This document shows positions 8,669 through 18,007 of a stretch of DNA of 64,000 bases, one piece after another. The notes beneath the pieces are model-generated. The model made no database searches and was not told the DNA's origin. It saw only the letters and a list, made by a program, of their open reading frames with translations. Source of the DNA: Chelatococcus reniformis (GTDB lineage: Bacteria > Pseudomonadota > Alphaproteobacteria > Rhizobiales > Beijerinckiaceae); assembly GCF_014640075.1 (NCBI RefSeq), contig NZ_BMGG01000002.1:124001-188000 (forward strand), read 5' to 3'. The translations under genes were made by a program, and so were the position numbers. The first letter of the stretch is position 1, and each line of letters opens with the position of its first letter.

Positions 8669-10324
8669 ATGACCGTTGCACAAGGTGTGGGGCAGGTCGC
8701 CCCGCAGCCGGGGCTGCTTGACCGCGAGCGGACCATCGCCAAGGCCGGCTTCAACCGTTGGCTGGTGCCGCCGGCGGCGCTCGCCATCCATCTCTGCATC
8801 GGCATGGCCTATGGCTTCAGCGTGTTCTGGCTGCCGCTGGGCCAGGCCATCGGCATCACCAAATCGGTCGCCTGTCCGGCCGACATGGGACTCGCCGCCG
8901 CCCTGTTCACCACCGCCTGCGACTGGAGGGTGGCGGATCTGGGCTGGATGTACACGCTGTTCTTCGTGCTGCTCGGCTCATCGGCGGCCATCTGGGGCGG
9001 CTGGCTGGAGCGGGTAGGTCCACGCAAGGCGGCCTTCGTCTCGACCTTGTGCTGGTGCGGCGGCCTCCTGGTCTCCGCCCTCGGCGTCTATCTCCACCAG
9101 CTCTGGCTGATGTGGCTGGGCTCAGGCGTCATCGGCGGCATCGGCCTGGGGCTCGGCTACATCTCGCCGGTGTCGACCCTGGTCAAATGGTTCCCCGACC
9201 GGCGCGGCATGGCGACCGGCATGGCGATCATGGGCTTCGGCGGCGGCGCCATGATCGGCTCGCCGCTCGCCGACATGCTGATGAACGCCTTCAAGTCGCC
9301 GACCTCGGTCGGCGTCTGGGAGACGTTCGTGGTCATGGCGGCGATCTACTTCGTCTTCATGCTGGCCGGCGCCTTCGGTTACCGCGTTCCGCCGATCGGG
9401 TGGAAGCCTGAGGGCTGGACGCCACCGGCGACGCAGAAGGCCATGATCACCACCGGCAACGTCCATCTGAGGGACGCGCACAAGACGCCGCAGTTCTGGC
9501 TGATCTGGGCCGCGCTGTGCCTCAACGTCTCGGCGGGCATCGGCGTCATCGGCATGGCCTCGCCGATGCTCCAGGAGATCTTCGCCGGCTCGCTGATCGG
9601 CCGGCCGGAGGTGACCTTCGGCGCGCTCGATCCGGACCAGCGCAGGATGGTGGCGACGATCGCCGCCGCCTTCGTCGGCCTCTTGTCGCTGTTCAACATC
9701 GCCGGCCGGTTCTTCTGGGCGTCATTGTCCGATAAGATCGGCCGCAAGATGACCTATGCCACCTTCTTCGGCCTGGGCATCCTGCTCTACGCGCTGTCGC
9801 CGTGGGCTGCGCACGCCGGTTCGCTGGCGTTGTTCGTCGCCTTCTTCTGCATCATCCTGTCCATGTACGGTGGCGGCTTCGCCACGGTACCGGCTTACCT
9901 CGCCGACATGTTCGGCACCCAGTTCGTCGGCGCCATCCACGGCCGGCTGCTCACCGCCTGGTCGACGGCGGGCATCATCGGGCCGGTCGTCGTCAACTAT
10001 ATCCGCGAGGCGCAGATCGCCGCTGGCGTGCCGCGGGCCCAGGTCTACGACCGCACCATGTACATCCTGGCCGGCATGCTGGTGCTCGGCTTCATCTGCA
10101 ACCTGCTGGTCCGGCCGGTGGCCGCGCGCTGGTTCATGAAGGACGCCGAGGTGGCGGCGCTGCAGACCAAGGGCGCGAGCGCGGCGCTCGGGCCGACGGG
10201 CTCGTTCGGCATCGGCCGCGGCGGCCTCGATGCCAAAGCGGCGCTGGCCTGGGCGGCCGTCGGCATCCCGATCCTGTGGGGCGTGTGGATCACGCTATCC
10301 AAGTCGCTGGTGCTGTTCCGCTGA
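8669..10324 (+). CDS. OFA-family MFS carrier, probable formate/oxalate transporter with fused small subunit
   Basis: 551 residues with the 12-helix major facilitator layout of the oxalate/formate antiporter group: an early helix IHLCIGMAYGFSVFWLPLG, the loop-2 signature GWLERVGPRKAA, the matching SDKIGRKMTY in the second half, and a large periplasmic insert around residues 65-90. After helix 12 the chain runs on for about 70 residues and ends in one more helix (LDAKAALAWAAVGIPILWG, then WITLSKSLVLF), which resembles the separately encoded MFS small subunit found beside such carriers. Position directly after fdsD suggests it brings formate (or exchanges oxalate/formate) for the dehydrogenase. 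The ribosome site AAGGGGGAAG is strong. The substrate is inferred. Confidence 0.85.
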   Translation: MTVAQGVGQVAPQPGLLDRERTIAKAGFNRWLVPPAALAIHLCIGMAYGFSVFWLPLGQAIGITKSVACPADMGLAAALFTTACDWRVADLGWMYTLFFVLLGSSAAIWGGWLERVGPRKAAFVSTLCWCGGLLVSALGVYLHQLWLMWLGSGVIGGIGLGLGYISPVSTLVKWFPDRRGMATGMAIMGFGGGAMIGSPLADMLMNAFKSPTSVGVWETFVVMAAIYFVFMLAGAFGYRVPPIGWKPEGWTPPATQKAMITTGNVHLRDAHKTPQFWLIWAALCLNVSAGIGVIGMASPMLQEIFAGSLIGRPEVTFGALDPDQRRMVATIAAAFVGLLSLFNIAGRFFWASLSDKIGRKMTYATFFGLGILLYALSPWAAHAGSLALFVAFFCIILSMYGGGFATVPAYLADMFGTQFVGAIHGRLLTAWSTAGIIGPVVVNYIREAQIAAGVPRAQVYDRTMYILAGMLVLGFICNLLVRPVAARWFMKDAEVAALQTKGASAALGPTGSFGIGRGGLDAKAALAWAAVGIPILWGVWITLSKSLVLFR

Positions 10325-10371
10325 CGCGGCAAGGGGCTGTGGCGGCGAATTTGACCCTCGAGCTGATGGAT

Positions 10372-10448
10372 GTCGGGTCAAGACCGACCATGACGAGATT
10401 GGGACGGAAAGTCTTTTATTCTCAACGTCATGATCGGGCCTGACCCGA
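10372..10448. repeat. Family-3 palindromic element (GTCGGGTC-type)
   Basis: Two short hairpins flank a spacer: GTCGG/CCGAC at 10372-10388 and TCGGG/CCCGA at 10434-10448. They are set in the words GTCAAGACCGACCATGACG and GTCATGATCGGGCCTGACC, so the element is a large imperfect inverted repeat. A related element lies at 15484-15567. Confidence 0.6.
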
Positions 10449-10517
10449 CCGTCCAGCGCCTTGAATGCCACGAACCCGTGGCCAGGTCCCACGGTCACGA
10501 TCGCTGGGCCGCGCCAA

Positions 10518-10623
10518 CTAGAGCATTTCCGCGTTTCTTCGAATCGCCGAAGTGCTCTATCTGATTGTTTTGTCGCGTTTTCTTCACGCGAACCGGCGTC
10601 CACTTCGCTCGAAATCGCTCTAA
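10518..10623 (-). repeat. RIME-like palindromic repeat, family 1, copy B
   Basis: Same element as at 8532-8639 in reverse orientation. TAGAGCATTTC pairs with GAAGTGCTCTA with one mismatch. It lies between two convergent transcription units, where its hairpins could help end transcripts from either side. Confidence 0.85.
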
Positions 10624-10634
10624 ACGCCGGCGGC

Positions 10635-11405
10635 TCACGACCAGAAGACGATGCGGCGCTGAGCCTCTTTCACCAGCAGCCCCGCGGCGACGCCCATTGC
10701 CGAGAGGCTGAGGATGGCGGCGAACATGCCGGCGATGTCGAGTTCGCCGGAGCCGGACTTGATGATGAAGCCGAGCCCCTCGGTCGAGGCCACGAACTCC
10801 GACACCACGCAGCCGATCAGCGCCAGCACCACGGCGATCTGCAGCGCGCCGAAGACGTAGGGCGCTGCCGCCGGCAGGCGTGCGTGCAGCAGGATGTGGA
10901 GGGGCGAGGCGGAGAAGGCGCGGTACATGTCCAGCAGGCGCGGGTCGACCGCCCGCATGCCGGTCGCGGCCGCCACGAACAGCGGGAAGAAGCACAGCAG
11001 CGCGACGGTGAAAACTTTCGATTCCAAGCCGAAGCCGAAATAGGAGATGATGAGCGGGGCGAGCGCGATCTTCGGCACCGATTGCAAGGCCGTCACCAGC
11101 GGCATCATCAGGTATTCGAGCGGCCGGATCAGAACGATGAGCGCGCCGCTCGCCAGGCCGGCCAGCGCGCCGATGACGAGGCCGCCGAGCGCCGCCTTGC
11201 CGGTCGCCAGCGCGTGCGGCAGCAACGTGCCGCCGATCCAGCCCTGATAGAGCGCGCGCAGCACCGCCATCGGGCTCGGCAGCACGAAGGCGTCGAGGCC
11301 GCCCGGCCGCGTCGCCCAGGCCCAGACGGCGACGATGACGACGCCGGTCGCCAGCGGTGGGACGACGGCCTTCACGACATCGAGCGCGTGGCGGGGCTCC
11401 ATCAT
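10635..11405 (-). CDS. ABC transporter permease (SsuC/TauC type)
   Basis: 256 residues with about six membrane helices and the BPD_transp_1 domain. The EAA-type loop is near residues 155-175 (FPLFVAAATGMRAVDPRLLDMYRAF). The family imports nitrate, sulfonates, taurine or pyrimidine precursors. It is last in a four-gene minus-strand operon and its start overlaps the stop of the preceding permease gene by ATGA. Two unlike permeases in one operon suggest a heterodimeric channel. Confidence 0.88.
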   Translation of the reverse strand: MMEPRHALDVVKAVVPPLATGVVIVAVWAWATRPGGLDAFVLPSPMAVLRALYQGWIGGTLLPHALATGKAALGGLVIGALAGLASGALIVLIRPLEYLMMPLVTALQSVPKIALAPLIISYFGFGLESKVFTVALLCFFPLFVAAATGMRAVDPRLLDMYRAFSASPLHILLHARLPAAAPYVFGALQIAVVLALIGCVVSEFVASTEGLGFIIKSGSGELDIAGMFAAILSLSAMGVAAGLLVKEAQRRIVFWS

Positions 11406-12205
11406 GCGCCCTCCATGTGCGTGTCGCGCCGCTCGGTCTCCCAGAACACGACGATGCGCCGGGCGCCGCGCACCAGGGAACTGGCGAGGACGCCGGACAG
11501 GGCCAGCAGGATGATGGCGGCGAAGGCGGTCGGCGTGTCGAGGGTCGTCGTCGCGTTCTGGATCAGGAAGCCGAGCCCGGAGGTGGCCGACACGAACTCC
11601 ATGACCACCGCGGCCAGCAGCGCGAAGACGACGGCGACCTCGAGGCCGGTCATGATCTGGCTCGCCGCGGTGGGAAAGCGCACCGCGAGCAGAATGCGCA
11701 GCCGCCCGGCCCCGCAGGCGCGGTAGAGATCGATCAGGTTGGGATCGACGCCGCGCAGGGCAATGAAGGCGTTGACGAAGATGGGATAGAAGCAGGCCAG
11801 GACGACCAGCGTCACCGACGCGCCCATGCCGTAGCCGACCCAGATGAACAGCAATGGCCCGAGCGCGATCTTGGGGATCGACTGGAAGGCGATGATCGGC
11901 ACCATCAAAAAGCGCTCGGCCGTCGCCGACACCGCCAGCAGGGCGGCAACGCCGAGGGCGATCAGGGCACCGACGGCATAGCCGATGGCGACGGCACCGA
12001 GCGTGGAGCCGATGTGAGGCCAATAGGCGCCCGAGGTGAGCCCGTCGGCCAAGGCGGCGACCGCCTGCCCGGGGCCGGGCAGGACCGTGTCCTGAAAACC
12101 TCCCAGCCATTTCAGCGCCATCCAGGCAGCGGCGGTCAGGCCGAGCGCGGCCAGGGGACCGGCGATGCGGGCCGCCAGGCGTCGCGGCATCCCTCCCGCC
12201 GTCAT
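11402..12205 (-). CDS. ABC transporter permease (SsuC/TauC type)
   Basis: 267 residues, six predicted helices. The coupling loop reads CFYPIFVNAFIALRGVDPNLIDLYRACGA, matching the partner permease (RAVDPRLLDMYRAF). It overlaps its neighbours by ATGA at both ends, so the ATPase and both permeases are translationally coupled. Start ATG at 12205. Confidence 0.88.
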   Translation of the reverse strand: MTAGGMPRRLAARIAGPLAALGLTAAAWMALKWLGGFQDTVLPGPGQAVAALADGLTSGAYWPHIGSTLGAVAIGYAVGALIALGVAALLAVSATAERFLMVPIIAFQSIPKIALGPLLFIWVGYGMGASVTLVVLACFYPIFVNAFIALRGVDPNLIDLYRACGAGRLRILLAVRFPTAASQIMTGLEVAVVFALLAAVVMEFVSATSGLGFLIQNATTTLDTPTAFAAIILLALSGVLASSLVRGARRIVVFWETERRDTHMEGA

Positions 12206-13020
12206 GCCGGCTCCGCCATCGCGACGAAGGCCTGGCGCAGACGGCTGGCCAGCGCGACGAAGCGTGGATCGGCCATGGTCTCGATCGTGCGCGGCCGCGG
12301 CAGGTCGACGTCGACCGAATGCAATAATCTGCCCGGCCGTGGCGACAGCACCAGGATGCGATCCGAGAGATAGACCGCCTCCGGAATCGAGTGGGTGATG
12401 AACAGCACCGATTTTCCGGTGCTCATCCAGATCCGCTGCAGCTCGTCCATCATGGTTTCGCGCGTCATCGCGTCGAGGGCGGCGAACGGCTCGTCCATGA
12501 GGAGCAGCGCCGGGTCGTGGATCAGCCCGCGGGCGATGCCGACGCGCTGCTGCATGCCGCCGGACAGCTCGTGCGGATAGTTGGCCGCGAAGGGCTCCAG
12601 CTTGACGAGGCGCAGCAGCTCCAGGGCGCGCTCCCGGCCGGCGGACGCGTCGCGCCCCATGGCGCGGATCGGCACCAGGACGTTCTCCAGCACCGTCTTC
12701 CACGGCAGCAGAGTCGGCTGCTGGAAGACGATGCCGACGTCGCGGCGCGGCGCGGTGACGGGCTCGCCAGCCAGTCGGATGCGGCCTGCCATGGGCCGGA
12801 GCAGGCCCGATGCCAGTTTGAGCAGCGTGGACTTGCCACAGCCCGACGGTCCGAGCACGGAGACGAAGGCACCCTGTGCCACGTCGAACGACAGCCGGTC
12901 GAGCGCGGGCACCCGCCCGCGGCGCGATTCATAGGTCAACGAGACGTCGGCGACCTCCAGGTGCGTTGGCGCCGCACGCACCACGGTGGGACGCAACTGT
13001 TCATATGCCGCGACAGCCAT
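12202..13020 (-). CDS. ABC transporter ATP-binding protein (SsuB/TauB type)
   Basis: 272 residues. Walker A is LGPSGCGKSTLLKLASG, the Q-loop is VGIVFQQPTLLPWKTV, the signature is HELSGGMQQRVGIARGL, Walker B is ALLLMDEPFAALDAMTR and the switch histidine is in LFITHSIPEAVYLSDRI. It energises the two downstream permeases. The true start is the ATG at 13020, 15 bases after the binding-protein gene; the longer upstream frame lacks family similarity. Confidence 0.93.
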   Translation of the reverse strand: MAVAAYEQLRPTVVRAAPTHLEVADVSLTYESRRGRVPALDRLSFDVAQGAFVSVLGPSGCGKSTLLKLASGLLRPMAGRIRLAGEPVTAPRRDVGIVFQQPTLLPWKTVLENVLVPIRAMGRDASAGRERALELLRLVKLEPFAANYPHELSGGMQQRVGIARGLIHDPALLLMDEPFAALDAMTRETMMDELQRIWMSTGKSVLFITHSIPEAVYLSDRILVLSPRPGRLLHSVDVDLPRPRTIETMADPRFVALASRLRQAFVAMAEPA

Positions 13021-13034
13021 GTCAGTCCTTCTTG

Positions 13035-14120
13035 TCAGTCGTTCTTGGCCTCGGCCGCACGTGCCTTGGCGATCACGGCGTCCCGGTCGAACTTGTTGAA
13101 TTCGGGCACGAACTGGTTGGTGTAGAGCGTCTCGACCGGCAGGTCGGCGCGCGGCAGCACGCCGCCGTCGGCGAGTACCTGCACGTGGATATTCCACGAG
13201 TCCGGCTTGAACGAGCCCCACTCCTCCTTGCCGTCGGGGAAGAAGCCGATCGACTGGTAGTTGCCGTCGAGCAGGCGGACCCCGAGGGCCAGGGCCTCCG
13301 CCTCCTTGTCCGGCGTGGGCCTGGTCGCCGGATAGACCTGCCAGAACGAGCGGGCGCAGGCCTCCCGGGCCGCCTTGCAGGCGACCGACAGCTTGGCCAT
13401 CGCCCGGCCGAAGCGCGCCAGCAGATCGGGCTTGTCGCGGATCATATCGACGTGGGCCACCAGGGCGGACGAGAACATGTGCCGGTACCGATCGGGGTAG
13501 GGCAGGGTGCGAACCGCAATGCCCGCGGTGCGCATCTTCTCGTTCTCGGAGATGTAATAGTTCATGACATCGACCTGGCCGGTCTGGAGCTGGCGCCAGG
13601 CAGCCGGCCCGACGCCGATCGGCACGACGGTGATGTCCTTTTGCCAGGCGATGCCCGCCTCGGCGAGGATGGCGCGCGACATCGGGATGTTGCCCCAGGT
13701 GAGCGCGCCGATGCCGAGCTTCTTGCCCTTCAGATCGGCGATCGTCCCGATCGGGCTGTCGTCCTTGACGGAGAAGGTGTAAACGGAGCCGCGCAAGTAG
13801 TTGTAGAAGAAGCGTACGTCGATGCGCTCGCCTTTCGCCAGGGCCTGCAGCTGTCCGTCGGCCGTGCTGTTGGCGAAGACCAGCGACTTGTTGGCGACCT
13901 GCGGGACGGTCGGCGTATTGGACAGCGAGACGAGCTGCAGATCGATCCCCTCATCGGCGAAGAAGCCGAGCGTGATGCCGAATGTCAGGTCGGCATACTG
14001 CTGGGTGATCGCCGTCGGGATGGCATAGGTGACCTTGTCGGCCGCGGCGGCGCCGGCGGCCAGGCCGGGCAGGCCCATCACTGCCAAAGCGGCTCCCAAG
14101 CACACGTGTCTCGTTCCCAT
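13035..14120 (-). CDS. ABC transporter substrate-binding protein (NMT1/SsuA type)
   Basis: 361 residues with a signal peptide ending near GLAAGAAAA. The mature protein has the NMT1/THI5-like fold: ITLGFFADEGIDLQLVSLSN, DLKGKKLGIGALTWGN (ligand-gate loop), and QTGQVDVMNYYISENEKM. It is the periplasmic receptor and first gene of the operon. The family binds sulfonates, nitrate, aromatic or pyrimidine compounds; the ligand here is not determinable. ATG at 14120. Confidence 0.88.
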   Translation of the reverse strand: MGTRHVCLGAALAVMGLPGLAAGAAAADKVTYAIPTAITQQYADLTFGITLGFFADEGIDLQLVSLSNTPTVPQVANKSLVFANSTADGQLQALAKGERIDVRFFYNYLRGSVYTFSVKDDSPIGTIADLKGKKLGIGALTWGNIPMSRAILAEAGIAWQKDITVVPIGVGPAAWRQLQTGQVDVMNYYISENEKMRTAGIAVRTLPYPDRYRHMFSSALVAHVDMIRDKPDLLARFGRAMAKLSVACKAAREACARSFWQVYPATRPTPDKEAEALALGVRLLDGNYQSIGFFPDGKEEWGSFKPDSWNIHVQVLADGGVLPRADLPVETLYTNQFVPEFNKFDRDAVIAKARAAEAKND

Positions 14121-14363
14121 GCGTTCCTCCCGGTCGCGGCGGCTTGGCTGCCTGTGCAGCCTGTGTCGGCGGCGCGGAGCCGTTCCGGTCCGCCGTTGCG
14201 ATTTTTATAACACGATATAAAAGTCTGGCGACTGCATTTGTGGAGAACGCCGCGCCGGCTTACAGCCCGGCTGGCGCATGATGCGCGTGCGTCACATCAT
14301 CCGGCCCGATCCACGCGGCAGCCGGACAGGCCGGCAGAGCCGGAAGACGAGGGAGGCAAGAGG

Positions 14364-15416
14364 GTGGCAACATACGCGGAGACGACCGACGTCCTGCCGC
14401 AGCATCGCTTCGATGCCGGCAGGCTCGAGCGGTATCTGGCGGAGCACATGCCCGGTTACGCCGGCGGTCTCACGCTGTCGCAGTTCGGTAGCGGCCAGTC
14501 GAACCCAACCTTCTTCCTGTCGCTGGAGACCAAGGGCGAAGGCCGGCGCGACTACGTCCTGCGCAAGAAGCCGCCGGGCAAGCTGCTGCAATCGGCCCAC
14601 CAGGTCGACCGTGAATATCGCGTCATCACGGCGCTGGCCGACACCGACGTGCCGGTGCCCCGCACGGTCGTGCTCTGCACCGACGAGAGCGTGATCGGCA
14701 CGATGTTCTACGTCATGGAGGCGGTGCCGGGCCGCATCTTCACCGATGCGGCGCTGCCCGGCCTGACGCCCGCCGAGCGCGCGGCGATCTTCGATTCGAT
14801 GAACGACGTGCTGGCCCGACTGCACCAGGTCGACTACCGGGCCGTCGGCCTGGGCGACTACGGGCGCGAGGGCAGCTACATCGCCCGCCAGATCAAGCGC
14901 TGGATCAGCCAGTACGAGGCGGCGAAGACCGACGACATCCCCGAGATGGACAAGCTGATCGCCTACCTGCCACAGCACATCCCGGACGAGGATCCGACCA
15001 CCATCTCCCATGGCGATTATCGGCTCGGCAACCTGATCATCCACCCGACCGAGCCGCGCGTCGTCGGCGTGCTCGACTGGGAATTGTCGACGTTGGGCCA
15101 TCCGCTGGCGGACGTCGCCTACAACTGCGTCGGCTACTACATGAAGACGCGCCCGCACGGCTTCGCCGACATCGACTTCGCCACCAGCGGCATCCCGACC
15201 AGGGACGAATATGTCGCGGCCTACTGCCGCCGCACCGGCCGCAGCGAGATCGAGCACTGGAACTTCTACGTGGCGTTCTCGCTGTTCCGCCTCGCCGCCA
15301 TCGCCCAGGGCGTCTACAAGCGGGGCCTCGACGGCAATGCCTCCTCGCCGGAAGCGATCAAGTCCCGCGACGGCGCCCGCGGCCGTGCCATCGAGGCCTG
15401 GAAGCTGGTCGCCTGA
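14364..15416 (+). CDS. Phosphotransferase family protein (ACAD10/11 kinase-like)
   Basis: 350 residues from a GTG with a strong GGGAGG site. It is an aminoglycoside-phosphotransferase-fold protein of the group linked to acyl-CoA dehydrogenases. The nucleotide region is FGSGQSNPTFFLS, the lysine is in YVLRKKPPGKLL, the catalytic loop is ISHGDYRLGNLIIHP (His-x-Asp, Asn) and the metal Asp is in GVLDWELSTLGHPLADV. In mammals the homologous ACAD11/ACAD10 domains phosphorylate 4-hydroxy-acids before beta-oxidation (family knowledge). An acyl-CoA dehydrogenase lies 1.4 kb downstream on the opposite strand, so a similar role in hydroxy-acid breakdown is likely but unproven. Confidence 0.88.
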   Translation: MATYAETTDVLPQHRFDAGRLERYLAEHMPGYAGGLTLSQFGSGQSNPTFFLSLETKGEGRRDYVLRKKPPGKLLQSAHQVDREYRVITALADTDVPVPRTVVLCTDESVIGTMFYVMEAVPGRIFTDAALPGLTPAERAAIFDSMNDVLARLHQVDYRAVGLGDYGREGSYIARQIKRWISQYEAAKTDDIPEMDKLIAYLPQHIPDEDPTTISHGDYRLGNLIIHPTEPRVVGVLDWELSTLGHPLADVAYNCVGYYMKTRPHGFADIDFATSGIPTRDEYVAAYCRRTGRSEIEHWNFYVAFSLFRLAAIAQGVYKRGLDGNASSPEAIKSRDGARGRAIEAWKLVA

Positions 15417-15483
15417 GGGGATCGGCGGGCCGACGACCCCGGCCGGGCCCGCGTTTCCAAGTTGCCCGCTTTCCAAGTCGATG

Positions 15484-15567
15484 ATAGCCGGGTCGAGCCC
15501 GGCTATGACGTTGAAGTCAAAGGATCTTCACTTCACGCCCCCGTCATGGCCGGGCTTGGCCCGGCCA
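15484..15567. repeat. Family-3 palindromic pair between convergent genes
   Basis: Two perfect hairpins: ATAGCCGGG/CCCGGCTAT (15484-15506, loop 5) and TGGCCGGG/CCCGGCCA (15547-15567, loop 5). They lie between the converging ends of the phosphotransferase gene and the binding-protein gene and could act as a bidirectional terminator, although no T-run follows. They share the CCGGGTC/GACCCGG-like core of the element at 10372. Confidence 0.75.
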
Positions 15568-15583
15568 ACCATCGACCGGTGCG

Positions 15584-16780
15584 TCAGCGTCCCGTGATCA
15601 GGTCGCCGAGCATCTCCCAGGACTTGCCGTTGAAGCGCATCATCTGCATGGCCTTGATCGGGCCGTGGTCGTCCTTGGAGATGCTGACCTTGATGCCCGG
15701 CAGCAGCATCGGCACCTCCAGGTCGCGGATGCTCTCCACCGCCGCCATCAGCGTCTCGCGGGTCGGATTGGGGCCGGCCTTGTCGAGCGCCTGGTGCATG
15801 GCGAAGGCCATGCCGTAGGCGTAGGGGTTGAGCCAGTCGTTCTTGGCCCCGGCCGGATAATACTTGTCCATGAAGGCGGACCAGGCCTTGAAGTCGGGGG
15901 CGTCCTGCCATTGCGGATCGGTCGGCTGCTTGACGTAGGAGGTGGAGATGATCCCCACCGACTTGTCGAGGCCGGCACCGGTGAGCACCGGGTCCACCGA
16001 ATTGCTGACGCTCGGCACGATGAACAGCGGCTTCCAGCCCAGCGCGTCGACGGCGCGGATCGATTGTGCGGCGAATTTGGGTGTCGTGGCGCTGATGAAG
16101 ACGTTGGCGCCGCTGCTGCGCAGCTTGGAGATCGGCGAGTCGACCGTGGCATCGGAAAGCTCGTAGGTCGCCGTGTCGACGATGGCCTTGGCCTGATCGC
16201 CGAGGCCCTCCTTCAGGCCGGCCAGGATATCCTTGCCATAGTCGTCGTTCTGGTAGAGCACGGCGATCTTCGGATCCTTGACGGTGGCGAGGATATACTT
16301 GGCGTAGATGTGGCCTTCCGTTGGATAATCGACGTTCCAGCCGACGGTCCACGGGTATTTCTTTGGCTGGTTCCATTTGGAGGCGCCCGACGAGACGAAC
16401 AGCTGCGGCACCTTCTTGGCGTTGAGATAGGGCTGCGTCGCCGACGACGTCGGAGTGCCGATCGGCAGGAAGATGGCGAGGACGTCGTCGCGTTCCACCA
16501 GCTTGCGCGTCTGCTCCACCGCCTTGGGCGGGGTGAAGCCGTCGTCGAGGCTGACGATCTCGACCTTGCGGCCGTGGATGCCACCGTTGGCGTTGACCAT
16601 GTCGAAATAGGCGATGGCCGCCTTGGCGATGGTGCCGTAGGCCGAGGCGGGGCCGCTGTAGGGCGCGGTGTTGCCGAGCCGGATGTGGCTGGCGCTCACC
16701 CCGGGAGCTGCCTCCTGCCCGTGCGCGGGCGCCGCGAGTATCAGTCCGGCCAAACCGGCCGCCGCAGTCAGTCGTCTCAT
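15584..16780 (-). CDS. Orphan ABC substrate-binding protein, branched-chain amino acid type (LivJ-like)
   Basis: 398 residues with a signal peptide (MRRLTAAAGLAGLILAAPAHG). Type I periplasmic-binding fold (Peripla_BP_6): LGNTAPYSGPASAYG, the DDGFTPPKAVEQTRKLVE helix and IAVLYQNDDYGKDIL. No livHMGF permease or ATPase genes are in the window, so it must use a distant transporter or act as a sensor or partner. It lies 77 bases downstream of the acyl-CoA dehydrogenase stop region's opposite end and is probably co-expressed with the acyl-CoA genes. It is clearly paralogous to the protein at 53134-54354. The ATG at 16780 has GGGAGGG six bases upstream. Confidence 0.88.
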   Translation of the reverse strand: MRRLTAAAGLAGLILAAPAHGQEAAPGVSASHIRLGNTAPYSGPASAYGTIAKAAIAYFDMVNANGGIHGRKVEIVSLDDGFTPPKAVEQTRKLVERDDVLAIFLPIGTPTSSATQPYLNAKKVPQLFVSSGASKWNQPKKYPWTVGWNVDYPTEGHIYAKYILATVKDPKIAVLYQNDDYGKDILAGLKEGLGDQAKAIVDTATYELSDATVDSPISKLRSSGANVFISATTPKFAAQSIRAVDALGWKPLFIVPSVSNSVDPVLTGAGLDKSVGIISTSYVKQPTDPQWQDAPDFKAWSAFMDKYYPAGAKNDWLNPYAYGMAFAMHQALDKAGPNPTRETLMAAVESIRDLEVPMLLPGIKVSISKDDHGPIKAMQMMRFNGKSWEMLGDLITGR

Positions 16781-16857
16781 GTCGATCCCTCCCATTGTGA
16801 TTGTTCCTGTCGCGGTATGGCCGGCCTTCACGGCTGCGCGGTTGCAGCGCGCGGGCA

Positions 16858-17997
16858 TCACAGATGCCGCGCGATGATCTCCTTCATGATCTCATTGGTG
16901 CCGGCGTAGATGCGCTGGCCCCGGGCATCGGCGAAGGCGCGCGCCACCTTGTATTCGCGCATGTAGCCGTAGCCGCCGTGCATCTGGACGCACTGGTCCA
17001 CGACCCGGCCCTCGAGCTCCGTCAGCCAGTACTTGCACATCGCCGCTTCGTCCGCGGCCAGCGCGCCGGCCTGAAAGCGAGCGATGCTGCGCTCGAGGAA
17101 GGCGCGGCCGACCGCGATCTCGGTCTTGAGCTCGGCCAGACGGAAGCGCAGGTGCTGGAACTGGGCGATCGGCTGGCCGAAGGCCGAGCGGCCGTTGGCG
17201 TAGGCCAGGGTCTCGGCGAAGGCGGCCTCGGCACCGGCGACGGCCGCCATGCCGACCATCAGCCGCTCGCGCGGCAGCTGCGCCATGAGGTGACGCAGAC
17301 CCTGGCCTTCCTCGCCGAGCCGGTTCGTCATCGGGACGCGGACGTCGTCGAAGAAGAGCTCGACCGTGTCCTGGGCCTTCTGGCCGACCTTGTCGAGCAG
17401 CCGCCCGCGGGCAAAGCCCGGCCGGTCGGTCTCGACCAGGAAGAGCGTCTTGCGGCCCGGATCGTCGCCCTCGAGGGTGGCCAGCACGACCACCAGATCC
17501 GCGTGCAGTCCGTTGGTGATGAAGATCTTCTGGCCGCTGATCCGGACGTCGTCGCCGTCGCGGCGCGCCACGGTCCGCGTGCCCTTGAGGTCGCTCCCCG
17601 CACCCGGTTCGGTCATGGCGACCGACAGGACGGTGTCGCCGCTGACGCAGCGGGGCAGCCAGTGCGCCTTCTGCGCCTCCGTCCCGTAGTGAAGGATGTA
17701 CGGGGCGATGATCTCCGAGTGCGTATAAAAGCCGGGAAGGGCGATGAAGGCGCGGGCGAACTCCTCGATCACCACCAGGGCGTGGTCGATACCGGCGCCG
17801 GGGCCGCCATAGGCCTCGGGGATGCTCGGGCAGAGCAGGCCGGCGGCGCCCATGCGCCGCCACAGATCGCGGGGCGCGGCGCCGGCCCGCTCCCAATCGG
17901 CATAGTGCGGCGCGATCTCGCGCGCGATGAAGCGGCGTGCGGTCTCCCGCAGCGCCTCCAGCTCGGCCGCGCCGGCTGTGGTCTCGTCGGTTGTCAT
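16858..17997 (-). CDS. Acyl-CoA dehydrogenase (LCAD/IVD-like active site)
   Basis: 379 residues with the N-terminal helical, beta (MTEPGAGSDLKGTRTVA) and C-terminal domains of FAD-dependent acyl-CoA dehydrogenases. The C-terminal motif reads QRIYAGTNEIMKEI, so the usual catalytic Glu of the YEGT motif is Ala. In the long-chain/isovaleryl group the base sits earlier instead, and Glu257 (AAVAGAEAAFAET) fits that position. It forms the alpha-beta double bond of an acyl-CoA. The ATG at 17997 has GAGGTG upstream. It is the fourth gene of a run of ligase, crotonase, SDR and dehydrogenase. Confidence 0.9.
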   Translation of the reverse strand: MTTDETTAGAAELEALRETARRFIAREIAPHYADWERAGAAPRDLWRRMGAAGLLCPSIPEAYGGPGAGIDHALVVIEEFARAFIALPGFYTHSEIIAPYILHYGTEAQKAHWLPRCVSGDTVLSVAMTEPGAGSDLKGTRTVARRDGDDVRISGQKIFITNGLHADLVVVLATLEGDDPGRKTLFLVETDRPGFARGRLLDKVGQKAQDTVELFFDDVRVPMTNRLGEEGQGLRHLMAQLPRERLMVGMAAVAGAEAAFAETLAYANGRSAFGQPIAQFQHLRFRLAELKTEIAVGRAFLERSIARFQAGALAADEAAMCKYWLTELEGRVVDQCVQMHGGYGYMREYKVARAFADARGQRIYAGTNEIMKEIIARHL

Positions 17998-18007
17998 CGC
18001 GTTCACC

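Larger units (their letters stand above)
10325..10634. other. Gene-free convergent gap filled with repeats
   Basis: 310 bp between the convergent MFS gene and ABC permease. It contains a family-3 element (10372-10448) and copy B of the family-1 repeat (10518-10623), and nothing that looks coding. Confidence 0.7.
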
